From assembly GCA_016779015.1 (NCBI GenBank), contig JADHOK010000034.1, forward strand, positions 1 through 12,127: a stretch of 12,127 nt of DNA, given 5' to 3'. Below are positions 5,803 to 12,127 of this stretch, in pieces (the stretch's first letter is position 1; every line of letters starts with the position of its first letter). The position numbers and the translations under genes are program-made. This stretch comes from PS1 clade bacterium. GTDB taxonomy: Bacteria; Pseudomonadota; Alphaproteobacteria; RS24. The notes below the pieces were generated by a model. That model saw only the letters and a list, made by a program, of their open reading frames with translations, ran no database searches and had not been told where the DNA came from.

Positions 5803-5934
5803 ATGAGCAAAACGCCTTCACAAGCGGATAAAAAAACCGAACGCCAGCAAAAGCTGGCCGCCGCTTTGCGCGCTAATCTGAAACGCCGCAAAGCTGCCAA
5901 ACGCGCCACCACGAGCAAGAAAGATGCCGACTGA
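5803..5934 (+). CDS. 43-residue basic peptide upstream of murA
   Basis: The frame encodes 43 residues rich in Lys, Arg and Ala. An N-terminal Ser/Thr/Gln stretch precedes a probable helix (about residues 11-35) containing Leu-Ala-Ala-Ala-Leu-Arg-Ala-Asn-Leu-Lys-Arg-Arg-Lys. The heptad-like leucines and dense basic residues suggest binding to nucleic acid or to another protein. AAAGGG lies before the ATG, but the spacing is short. The stop TGA shares one base with the murA start (TGATG), a typical coupling junction, which argues that the frame is translated. I recall similar short basic open frames next to murA in other alphaproteobacteria, without a known function. Confidence 0.65.
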   Translation: MSKTPSQADKKTERQQKLAAALRANLKRRKAAKRATTSKKDAD

Positions 5935-7205
5935 TGGATGAGATCGTCATTGAGGGCGGTGTGCCATTGCGCGGCGAGATTGCCGTATCCGGCTCGAAAA
6001 ACGCTGTGCTGCCGCTCATGGTGGCGGGGCTGCTAACGGATGAGAAGCTGGTTTTGCGCGGCACGCCAAGGCTGGCCGATACGCGCACATTGGCGAAAGT
6101 GCTGGGCGAATTGGGCGCGGCGGTCGAGGAGTTTGGTGACGGCCCGGGCGAGGGGGTGAGTGTGCAGGCGACCGATCTGGTCAGCACCCGCGCGCCTTAT
6201 GAATGGGTATCAAAAATGCGCGCTAGTTTCTGGGTGTTGGGGCCGTTGCTGGCCCGCGCCCATCAGGCGCAAGTATCGCTGCCCGGCGGCTGCGCTATCG
6301 GCACCCGGCCGGTTGACCTTTATCTGAACGGATTGGAAGCCATGGGCGCCGATATTGTCGTCGAAGGCGGTTACGTGAACGCCACGGCCAAAGGCGGTCT
6401 GAAAGCGGCGCGGGTCGATTTCCCATTCGTCTCGGTCGGTGCGACCCATGTGCTGATGATGGCGGCGTGTTTGGCCAAGGGCACCAGCGTCATCACCAAT
6501 GCCGCGAGCGAGCCGGAAGTGGTCGATGTCGGCACTTGCTTACAGGCCATGGGCGCGAAGATTGACGGGCTCGGCACCAGAACCCTGACCATTGATGGGG
6601 TGGCGCGCTTGTCAGGCGCTGACCACACAGTGACCCGCGACCGCATCGAGGCGGGCGCGTTTGCGCTGGCTGTCGCGGCGACGCATGGCGATGTGACTTT
6701 GACCGGCATTGACGAAAACCTGCTGGGTGCGCTGGCCCCGGCCATGCGTCTGGCCGGTGCTGAGCTGAGCGAGACAGGGACCGGCTTGCACGTCAAAGGG
6801 CCGCGCGGGCGCGCCATAGCGACGCCGGTGACCACCGAGCCCTATCCCGGTTTCGCCACCGACCTGCAAGCGCCGTTTATGGGGCTGATGTGTTGCGCCG
6901 ATGGCGTATCGCGCATTCGCGAGACGATTTTTGAAAACCGCTTCATGCATGTGCAGGAGCTGGCGCGCCTCGGCGCCGATATTTCGCTTGAGGGCGACAC
7001 GGCGATTGTCACCGGTGTTGAAAAGCTGTTCGGCGCGCCGGTTATGGCGACCGATTTGCGCGCCTCGGTGACGCTGGTCATCGCCGGCCTGATGGCCGAA
7101 GGGCAAACACGTATCGCGCGGGTCTATCATCTCGACCGCGGCTATGAGCGGATTGAAGAAAAGCTCTCCGCGGTCGGCGCAAAAATCTGGCGGGAAAGCC
7201 AATGA
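5934..7205 (+). CDS. murA: UDP-N-acetylglucosamine 1-carboxyvinyltransferase
   Basis: MurA transfers enolpyruvate from phosphoenolpyruvate to UDP-N-acetylglucosamine, the first committed step of peptidoglycan synthesis in the cytoplasm. The 423-residue length is normal. K22-N23 in Ser-Gly-Ser-Lys-Asn are the substrate-binding pair. C120 in Pro-Gly-Gly-Cys-Ala-Ile-Gly matches E. coli C115, the residue alkylated by fosfomycin, so the enzyme is predicted to be of the fosfomycin-sensitive type. The C-terminal Asp-Leu-Arg-Ala-Ser motif and the His-Leu-Asp-Arg-Gly-Tyr-Glu-Arg segment complete the two-domain EPSP-synthase-like fold. The start overlaps the preceding stop by one base and its own stop overlaps the DUF2948 start by four bases, so it is translated within an operon. 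Confidence 0.97.
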   Translation: MDEIVIEGGVPLRGEIAVSGSKNAVLPLMVAGLLTDEKLVLRGTPRLADTRTLAKVLGELGAAVEEFGDGPGEGVSVQATDLVSTRAPYEWVSKMRASFWVLGPLLARAHQAQVSLPGGCAIGTRPVDLYLNGLEAMGADIVVEGGYVNATAKGGLKAARVDFPFVSVGATHVLMMAACLAKGTSVITNAASEPEVVDVGTCLQAMGAKIDGLGTRTLTIDGVARLSGADHTVTRDRIEAGAFALAVAATHGDVTLTGIDENLLGALAPAMRLAGAELSETGTGLHVKGPRGRAIATPVTTEPYPGFATDLQAPFMGLMCCADGVSRIRETIFENRFMHVQELARLGADISLEGDTAIVTGVEKLFGAPVMATDLRASVTLVIAGLMAEGQTRIARVYHLDRGYERIEEKLSAVGAKIWRESQ

Positions 7206-7645
7206 GCCAGGAGCCGCTCAAACTTTACGGGCGCAGCGCCGAGGACATGCAGGTGATATCGGCGTTTTTGCAAGATGCGGTGGCGCAGCTCGGCGATATG
7301 GCTTATCTGGCCGATGAGCAGCGCTTTGTGGTGCTGGTCAATCGCTTTTGTTGGGAGGTCGAGGCCGCACCGATGCGCGTCAGAAGCGCGCTGCAGCTTG
7401 CCAACGTCACTTCCATCAGGCAAAAGAAGCTAAATTTGACGCGCCGCGAGGGGGTTGTTGCACTGCTGGCGGTGGGTTTTGAGCCGCAAACATTACCCGG
7501 CGGCGAAATCAGTTTGCAATTTGCCGGCGGCGGCGAGATACGCTTGGCAGTTGAGGCCTGCGAGGCCATATTGGAAGACATAACTGCCCCTTGGGCCGCT
7601 GCTTCGCGGCCGTATCACGAGGCGAATGAGGAGTTTGACGAGTAG
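7202..7645 (+). CDS. DUF2948 family protein
   Basis: This 147-residue soluble protein has no membrane segment or catalytic motif that I can name. Features recalled for DUF2948 are the opening (Leu-Lys-Leu-x-Gly-x-Ser-Ala-Glu-Asp-Met-x-Val-Ile-Ser), the Asp-Met-Ala-Tyr-Leu segment, a Phe-x-Trp-Glu stretch and a late Gly-Gly-Glu-Ile-Arg-Leu strand. The family is nearly confined to alphaproteobacteria and usually sits between murA and hisD, as here, which supports the call. The ATG overlaps the murA stop by four bases (ATGA). No function is established; the constant place beside a cell-wall gene is only suggestive. Confidence 0.9.
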   Translation: MSQEPLKLYGRSAEDMQVISAFLQDAVAQLGDMAYLADEQRFVVLVNRFCWEVEAAPMRVRSALQLANVTSIRQKKLNLTRREGVVALLAVGFEPQTLPGGEISLQFAGGGEIRLAVEACEAILEDITAPWAAASRPYHEANEEFDE

Positions 7646-7649
7646 CAAA

Positions 7650-8963
7650 ATGGCCTGTTTTTTACGCGCCCATATTGACGACACGGATTTTGCTGAACGC
7701 TTTGCGGCGCTCAAATCGATGAAGCGCGAGCAATCGGTCGACGTCAATAATGCCGTCGCGGCCATTATCGAGGATGTGCGCGCGCGCGGCGATGCAGCGC
7801 TTATCGAGCTGACCGAGAAATATGACCGCCAGACCTTGAGCGCCGAAACGTTGCGCGTATCGGATGCCGAGATAGAGGCGGCGGTGGCGGCTTGCGCGCC
7901 CGAGACCAAGGCCGCTTTGGAGCTGGCGGCCACTCGCATTGCCGATTTTCATGCCCGTCAGAAACCCGAAAATGCCCGTTTCATCGATGAAGCCGGTGTC
8001 GAGCTGGGGCATCGCTGGAGCGCTGTTGACGCGGCCGGTCTTTATGTGCCGGGCGGGCTGGCCAATTACCCGTCCAGCGTGTTGATGAACGCCATCCCGG
8101 CGCGTGTCGCCGGTGTCGCGCGTGTGGTCATGGTGGTGCCGACGCCGGATGGCGCGTTGAACCCGCTCGTATTGGTGGCTGCCAAACTGGCCGGTGTCGA
8201 CGAGGTGTATCGCATTGGCGGCGCGCAAGCGGTCGCGGCTTTGGCCTACGGTACGGACACTATTTCGCCGGTCAATGTCATTGTCGGGCCGGGCAATGCC
8301 TATGTGGCGGCGGCCAAGAAGCAAGTCTTCGGGCAGGTCGGCATTGATATGATTGCCGGCCCGTCGGAAATTCTGGTGGTCGCCGATAATGAAAACGATC
8401 CGGCATGGATGGCGGCCGATTTGTTGAGCCAAGCCGAGCACGATGAAGTGGCGCAGTCGATTTTCATTTGCGACGATGCGGAATATGCCGATGCGGTGGC
8501 CGCGGCCATTGAGACGACGCTGGCGACACTGCCGCGCGAGGCCATTGCGCGCGCCAGTTGGCAGAATTTCGGCGCCATTTTGGTGGTCAATGATTTGGCC
8601 ACGCAAGCGCCCGAACTGGTCAATGATTTGGCACCCGAACATTTGGAATTGGCGGTCGCCGACCCCGATGGGCTGGCCGAGAATATTCGCCATGCGGGGG
8701 CGATTTTTCTAGGCCGCCATACGCCCGAAGCGATTGGCGATTATATCGCCGGCCCCAATCACGTGCTGCCGACGGCGCGCGCGGCGCGCTATGCGTCCGG
8801 ATTGTCGGTGCTTGATTTCATGAAGCGGTCTTCTTTGGTCAAATGCGATGCCGCGGCGCTGGCCGCTATCGGACCGGCGGCGGTGCGTCTGGCCGAGGAA
8901 GAGGGGCTGCAAGCGCATGGCCGCTCTATCTCCATTCGGTTGAATATTGGAAGTGACGCTTAA
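7650..8963 (+). CDS. hisD: Histidinol dehydrogenase
   Basis: HisD oxidises L-histidinol to L-histidine in two NAD-dependent steps, the end of histidine synthesis. The zinc ligands Q261, H264, D364 and H423 match E. coli Q259, H262, D360 and H419. The catalytic pair E330-H331 lies in Ala-Pro-Glu-His-Leu-Glu, and the Gly-Pro-Gly-Asn-Ala-Tyr-Val segment is present. With this start the protein has 437 residues, the family norm. The ATG at 7650 is four bases after the DUF2948 stop. An in-frame ATG at 7626, inside the DUF2948 end and behind GAGG, would add eight residues and has the better ribosome binding site; I prefer 7650 on length. UPF0262 starts directly after the stop. No other his gene is in the window. 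Confidence 0.95.
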   Translation: MACFLRAHIDDTDFAERFAALKSMKREQSVDVNNAVAAIIEDVRARGDAALIELTEKYDRQTLSAETLRVSDAEIEAAVAACAPETKAALELAATRIADFHARQKPENARFIDEAGVELGHRWSAVDAAGLYVPGGLANYPSSVLMNAIPARVAGVARVVMVVPTPDGALNPLVLVAAKLAGVDEVYRIGGAQAVAALAYGTDTISPVNVIVGPGNAYVAAAKKQVFGQVGIDMIAGPSEILVVADNENDPAWMAADLLSQAEHDEVAQSIFICDDAEYADAVAAAIETTLATLPREAIARASWQNFGAILVVNDLATQAPELVNDLAPEHLELAVADPDGLAENIRHAGAIFLGRHTPEAIGDYIAGPNHVLPTARAARYASGLSVLDFMKRSSLVKCDAAALAAIGPAAVRLAEEEGLQAHGRSISIRLNIGSDA

Positions 8964-9452
8964 ATGAGCGCGGATGGCGAGCAAAAAGGCGCGCGTATCG
9001 TCCATCTATCGCTGGATGACCCGGCTTTGGCGGCGCGCAATCCCGACCTTGAGCACGAACGCCGTGTCGCTATTTTTGATATTCTGGAAAGCAATCATTT
9101 CGAATTAGTCGATGGGCCGCCCGGCCCCTATCGCCTGCAACTTTCGCTGGCTGATCGCGGCATTGTGTTCGCTGTCTCCAATCGTGAGGATGCGTCATTG
9201 GCGCGCATCGAACTTTCGATGACGCCGTTTCGGCGCAATGTGCGCGACTATTTTATGATTTGCGAAAGCTATTTCGAAGCCATGCGTTCGGCGACGCCGG
9301 AGCGGGTCGAGACCATTGATCAGGCGCGCCGCGCCCTGCACAATGAAAGCGCCGAGCTGTTGAAAACCCGTCTGGCTGGCAAAGTGGTGCTGGACGATGA
9401 TACGGCGCGGCGTTTGTTCACGCTTATCTCCGTTCTGCAAATGCGCGGCTAG
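8964..9452 (+). CDS. UPF0262 family protein
   Basis: This 162-residue soluble protein is of unknown function. The segment Pro-Asp-Leu-Glu-His-Glu-Arg-x-Val-Ala-Ile-Phe-Asp-Ile-Leu near the N-terminus, then Asn-x-Phe, Gly-Pro-Tyr-x-Leu, and the later Leu-Ser-x-x-Pro-Phe-Arg-Arg-x-Val-Arg-Asp-Tyr-Phe are the parts I recognise from UPF0262. The tail Ala-Arg-Arg-Leu-Phe-Thr-Leu-Ile is also typical. The ATG directly follows the hisD TAA, so the two are likely coupled. In rhizobia and relatives this gene commonly follows hisD and precedes a low-molecular-weight phosphatase gene and infA; the phosphatase gene is missing here. Confidence 0.92.
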   Translation: MSADGEQKGARIVHLSLDDPALAARNPDLEHERRVAIFDILESNHFELVDGPPGPYRLQLSLADRGIVFAVSNREDASLARIELSMTPFRRNVRDYFMICESYFEAMRSATPERVETIDQARRALHNESAELLKTRLAGKVVLDDDTARRLFTLISVLQMRG

Positions 9453-9460
9453 CATTGTTA

Positions 9461-9503
9461 AATGGCCAAAAAAAGGTTGATTTCTGCCCCAGTTCTGGCC
9501 ATT
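9461..9503 (+). promoter_or_regulatory. Inverted repeat AATGGCC / GGCCATT before infA
   Basis: AATGGCC (9461-9467) and GGCCATT (9497-9503) form a perfect 7-base inverted repeat with 29 bases between, in the 78-base gap between UPF0262 and infA. The similarity continues inward: each arm is followed by an A-rich then G-rich run when read towards the centre. TTGATT (9477-9482) between the arms could be a -35, but no good -10 lies at the right distance. It may be an operator or mRNA hairpin; there is no U tract for a terminator. Confidence 0.35.
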
Positions 9504-9530
9504 CTCCGGCAGATTTAACGAGTAGGACAT

Positions 9531-9749
9531 ATGGCTAAAGAAGAACTTCTGGAGTTTAACGCAACGGTGGTGGAATTGCTGCCCAATGCGACGTTTCGTG
9601 TGAAATTGGAAAACGACCATGAAGTGATTGCCCATACCGCCGGTAAAATGCGCAAGAACCGTATTCGGGTGCTGGCCGGTGATAAGGTTTTGGTGGAAAT
9701 GACACCTTATGACCTCACCAAGGGACGCATTACCTATCGCTTCAAATAA
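9531..9749 (+). CDS. infA: Translation initiation factor IF-1
   Basis: The 72 residues are the standard length and sequence of IF-1, a single OB-fold (S1-like) protein that binds the ribosomal A site during initiation. Visible signatures are Met-Ala-Lys-Glu-Glu at the start, Val-Glu-Leu-Leu-Pro-Asn-Ala-x-Phe-Arg-Val, Ile-Ala-His-Thr-Ala-Gly-Lys-Met-Arg-Lys-Asn-Arg-Ile-Arg-Val, and the terminal Asp-Leu-Thr-Lys-Gly-Arg-Ile-Thr-Tyr-Arg-Phe-Lys. AGGA lies three bases before the ATG, a rather short spacing. The 78-base gap upstream is one of the larger gaps in the block and may allow separate transcription. The 3' end overlaps the maf reading frame. Confidence 0.97.
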   Translation: MAKEELLEFNATVVELLPNATFRVKLENDHEVIAHTAGKMRKNRIRVLAGDKVLVEMTPYDLTKGRITYRFK

Positions 9750-10317
9750 ACAGCTTGTGCTGGCCAGTGCCAGCCCACGCCGGGTCGATTTGTTGGCGCA
9801 AATCGGCTTCACCCCGGACCGCATTATCGCTGCCGATATTGACGAGACGCCGCGCCCGCGTGAATTGCCGCGCGCGCTCGCCAAAAGACTGGCGCAGGAA
9901 AAAGCCGCCGCCATCGCCGCCCAAAACGACGATACGCTGGTGCTGGCGGCCGATACGGTGGTCAGTGTCGGGCGACGGATTTTGCCGAAAACCGAAACCG
10001 CCGCGCAAGCGCGCGCCTGTCTCGAATTAATGTCGGGGCGCGGCCACCGTGTGCATTCGGGCGTTTGTCTTATCGACGGCAAAAGGCAATGGCTACGCTG
10101 TGTCACCAGTCGGGTGCAGATGAAACGGCTGGCGGCGGAAGAAATCGCCGACTATCTCGATAGCGGCGAATGGCAAGGCAAATCCGGCGGCTACGCTATT
10201 CAGGGCCGCGCCGCCGCCTTCATCGCCAATGTGGTCGGCTCGCACAGCAATATTGTCGGTTTACCCTTGTTTGAAACCGCCAATTTATTGCAAGCTGCCG
10301 GTTATCGTCCGAACTGA
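9709..10317 (+). CDS. maf: Maf family nucleoside triphosphate pyrophosphatase
   Basis: Maf proteins hydrolyse non-canonical or excess nucleotides (for the YhdE type, dTTP and UTP) to monophosphates and have been linked to septum formation and housecleaning. The signature Ala-Ser-Ala-Ser-Pro-Arg-Arg (residues 19-25), the acidic Ala-Asp-Thr-Val-Val (D82), and the late Gly-Gly-Tyr-Ala-Ile-Gln-Gly and Ser-Asn-Ile-Val-Gly-Leu-Pro-Leu motifs are present. These last motifs fit the YhdE branch better than the YceF branch. The 202-residue frame starts at an ATG inside infA, overlapping it by 41 bases. The nearest later start (GTG at 9757) would cut into the first beta strand, so the overlap appears real. 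Confidence 0.93.
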   Translation: MTSPRDALPIASNKQLVLASASPRRVDLLAQIGFTPDRIIAADIDETPRPRELPRALAKRLAQEKAAAIAAQNDDTLVLAADTVVSVGRRILPKTETAAQARACLELMSGRGHRVHSGVCLIDGKRQWLRCVTSRVQMKRLAAEEIADYLDSGEWQGKSGGYAIQGRAAAFIANVVGSHSNIVGLPLFETANLLQAAGYRPN

Positions 10318-10369
10318 AATTTATCACTCCGCGCCTCAAGGCCTGTAAAATCTATGAAAGTTGAATACC

Positions 10370-11638
10370 ATGTCGCATGAAATTCTGATGAGCGTTGAAA
10401 ACGGTTTATTGCGGGTAGCCCAAGTCGAAGACGGTGAGTTGACGGCGCTGCAAGCGGCACCCATGGGCAAGGCCGATGCCGACAGCGCCAGCAGTGGGAT
10501 GGTCGGGCAGATATATTTGGCCCGCGTCGAGCGCGTGGTTGAGCGTTTGCAAGCGGCTTTTGTCGATATCGGTTTTGACAAAAGCGGTTTTTTGGGGGCC
10601 CGCGAAGCCCGCGCTCTGGTGCCCGATGCGACACGCGACACGCCGATTGAGGACTGTGTTGAGAGCGGCGATACGGTGTTGGTGCAGGTAACGCGGCCCC
10701 CGCAAGGCGAAAAAGGCGCGCAAGTGACCGCCGATGTGACCGTGGCCGGGCGCGGCGTGGTTCTGGCCCCGTGCCGCTCGCGCATCGCCGTGTCGCGCCA
10801 GATCGAGGATGAAGCCGAGCGCGCGCGCCTTATCGAACTGGCCGAGAAAATTCGCGCCGGTGACGGTGTCGAGGCGGTCGATATTGAAGGTATGGATGGC
10901 CCGTCGGGCTGGGTGCTGCGCACGGCGGCCGAAGGTCAAGATATCGAAGCACTGGCTGCCGATATGGCAAATGTGGGGGCGCAATGGGAGGCGCTGTTGG
11001 AGCGGGCTGAGGATACGGAGCCGCCGAGCCTTATCCACGAGGATTTGGGGCCGGTCGAAAAAGCGCTGCGCGATTTAGTGCGCGCCGATACCAGCGCTGT
11101 GGTGGTGGAAGGGGCCGCCGCTTTTGCTGTCGCCAAAGGTTTTATGCGCCAGAACATGCCGCAGTTGGCGGAAATTTTGTCGCCAAGCGATGATGGTGAA
11201 ATCCTCTTTGATCGGCACGATGTCGCCGGCCAATTGGACAAAGCGCTGTCGCCGCGTGTTGACTTGGCGTCGGGCGCGTGGCTGATGATCGAGCCGACCG
11301 AGGCGATGACTACGGTCGATGTCAATTCGGGCAGCGCTGAGGGTGACGCGCTGGCGGTCAATCTGGAGGCCGCTGCCGCCATTGCCAAACAAATTCGTCT
11401 GCGCGCCTTGGGCGGTTTGGTGGCGATTGATTTTATCGATATGACCGATGAAGCGGCGCATGAGGCGGTGCTGAAAGCATTGGATGGCGGTTTTGACGGC
11501 GACAAAAATGCTGTCCGCATCGGCCCGATGTCGGAGTTCAGCGTTGTCGAAATGACCCGCCGCCGCGATGTCATGACACTGAGCGAAGCTTTGAGCCAAG
11601 GGGGCGGGGGGCAAGAGGCGGAACCTGCTGATGACTGA
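10370..11638 (+). CDS. Ribonuclease E/G family protein, short form
   Basis: This endoribonuclease-like protein is related to the catalytic half of RNase E and RNase G. An S1-type segment lies near residues 43-75 (Gly-Gln-Ile-Tyr-Leu-Ala-Arg-Val-Glu-Arg, then Ala-Ala-Phe-Val-Asp-Ile-Gly). The two metal-binding aspartates are D317, in Thr-Val-Asp-Val-Asn-Ser-Gly, and D354, in Ala-Ile-Asp-Phe-Ile-Asp-Met. The protein ends shortly after the Glu-Met-Thr-Arg-Arg-Arg motif. It therefore lacks the CPxCxG zinc link used to tetramerise RNase E, and any degradosome scaffold. At 422 residues it matches the short paralogue found beside maf and yacG in alphaproteobacteria. The ATG at 10370 is preferred over TTG at 10361. 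The 3' end overlaps yacG by eight bases. Confidence 0.9.
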   Translation: MSHEILMSVENGLLRVAQVEDGELTALQAAPMGKADADSASSGMVGQIYLARVERVVERLQAAFVDIGFDKSGFLGAREARALVPDATRDTPIEDCVESGDTVLVQVTRPPQGEKGAQVTADVTVAGRGVVLAPCRSRIAVSRQIEDEAERARLIELAEKIRAGDGVEAVDIEGMDGPSGWVLRTAAEGQDIEALAADMANVGAQWEALLERAEDTEPPSLIHEDLGPVEKALRDLVRADTSAVVVEGAAAFAVAKGFMRQNMPQLAEILSPSDDGEILFDRHDVAGQLDKALSPRVDLASGAWLMIEPTEAMTTVDVNSGSAEGDALAVNLEAAAAIAKQIRLRALGGLVAIDFIDMTDEAAHEAVLKALDGGFDGDKNAVRIGPMSEFSVVEMTRRRDVMTLSEALSQGGGGQEAEPADD

Positions 11639-11882
11639 GCCTGAGAAAACAAACCCTGAAAAAAAAGCGGCGGCGAAGAAGGCGGCCAAATGCCCGATTT
11701 GTAAAAAAACCGAGGTGGCTGAAAAATTCCGGCCTTTTTGCTCCAAGCGCTGCGCCGACGTTGATCTGCATCGTTGGATGGGTGGGCGATATGCGGTGCC
11801 GGCGGTCGAGCCGCCGGATGATTTCGACGCCGAGATCGAAGCAGCCTTGGCCGAGCAAGATACGCCCGATAAGCTGCATTAG
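11631..11882 (+). CDS. yacG: DNA gyrase inhibitor YacG
   Basis: YacG is a small zinc protein that binds GyrB and, in E. coli, inhibits DNA binding by gyrase. The four zinc ligands are C21-x-x-C24 and C37-x-x-x-C41, followed by the family motif Asp-Leu-x-x-Trp (45-49). A Lys/Ala-rich N-terminal extension (about 20 residues) and an acidic tail frame the zinc core; the tail is typical of the family. The 83-residue length is within the normal range. The ATG lies eight bases inside the RNase E/G gene, so the two are co-translated. It is the last protein gene of the block, and no clear terminator follows. Confidence 0.95.
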   Translation: MTEPEKTNPEKKAAAKKAAKCPICKKTEVAEKFRPFCSKRCADVDLHRWMGGRYAVPAVEPPDDFDAEIEAALAEQDTPDKLH

Positions 11883-11899
11883 TGGCGCTAATGGGCGTC

Positions 11900-11928
11900 T
11901 AGACAGGCGCAAAACCATGCCCTATAAA
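11900..11928 (+). promoter_or_regulatory. Sigma-70 promoter of tRNA-Phe
   Basis: TAGACA (11900-11905, five of six matches to TTGACA) and TATAAA (11923-11928, five of six matches to TATAAT) are separated by 17 bases, the optimal spacing. The predicted transcription start is near 11935, about 33 bases before the tRNA 5' end. This is the best-matching canonical promoter I found in the window. Confidence 0.75.
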
Positions 11929-11940
11929 CAGCGCACTTCA

Positions 11941-11962
11941 GGTAATGCTTTTCAGCATTGCC
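11941..11962 (+). other. Hairpin in the tRNA-Phe 5' leader
   Basis: GGTAATGCT (11941-11949) pairs with AGCATTGCC (11954-11962) over nine base pairs, one of them a G-U wobble, around a TTTC loop. It ends five bases before the mature tRNA. There is no U tract, so it is not a terminator. A role in 5' processing or in keeping the leader folded away from the tRNA is possible. Confidence 0.6.
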
Positions 11963-11967
11963 CGCAC

Positions 11968-12026
<59 letters not shown>

Positions 12027-12127
12027 CACCTCTTACGCAAATAAATTTCTACTTGTATAGAACCGGTTACACCTCAACTGACTCTAGTCGATAGCCCGCA
12101 CTGGTCAATATTTTTCCCTTTTTGGCA
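12027..12127 (+). other. AT-rich sequence of unknown origin after the tRNA-Phe break
   Basis: These 101 bases to the window end are visibly richer in A and T than the rest. They hold no open frame that I would call, no tRNA 3' end and no terminator. Visible items are a single repeat-like hairpin (TTCTA/TAGAA, 12047-12062), a perfect palindrome AACCGGTT (12061-12068), and a short dyad GACT-CT-AGTC (12080-12089). The segment may be the edge of an integrated element or a misjoined contig end. Confidence 0.5.

Overview
The window is a stretch of chromosome from an alphaproteobacterium. Its GC content is moderate to high, and nearly all genes lie on the plus strand. The assignment rests mainly on the gene order murA, DUF2948, hisD, UPF0262, infA, maf, RNase E/G, yacG, tRNA-Phe, which I recall as a conserved housekeeping block of that class. 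DUF2948 and UPF0262 are essentially alphaproteobacterial families. I cannot name the genus.

Bases 1-96 are the last codons of an acetyl-CoA acetyltransferase (thiolase), closed by an intrinsic terminator. A small membrane protein resembling DUF1475 follows (269-583). Next comes a 437-base gene-free stretch that holds the control region of a ribonucleotide reductase operon. It contains a perfect DnaA box, an AT-rich segment, a promoter-like region with two NrdR boxes 32 bp apart, and a long leader that can fold into a compact three-way junction. nrdA and nrdB (1021-4042) encode a class I ribonucleotide reductase with all catalytic and metal-binding residues but no ATP cone. An intrinsic terminator with a UUCG loop ends the operon.

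Bases 4191-5411 hold three unrelated items: a YfcG-like glutathione transferase, an orphan holin of the gene-transfer-agent type (GTA_holin_3TM family), and a tRNA-Thr(GGT) on the minus strand.

From 5519 to 11882 lies the tightly packed block. It starts with a small four-cysteine (zinc-ribbon) protein preceded by an alphaproteobacterial-type SOS box, and a 43-residue basic peptide that overlaps murA. Then come murA (peptidoglycan precursor), DUF2948, hisD (histidine), UPF0262, infA (translation initiation factor 1), maf (nucleotide pyrophosphatase), a short RNase E/G protein and yacG (gyrase inhibitor). Stop and start codons overlap or nearly touch at several junctions, which points to co-transcription and translational coupling.

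The window ends with a tRNA-Phe(GAA) gene behind a good sigma-70 promoter. The tRNA sequence breaks off inside the T loop and runs into about 100 bases of unrelated AT-rich DNA. This is the clearest structural anomaly here: an integration or rearrangement junction, a dead tRNA, or an assembly error. Other points worth a second look are the nrd leader RNA, the SOS box, the orphan holin, and the absence of the phosphatase gene that I recall between UPF0262 and infA in relatives.
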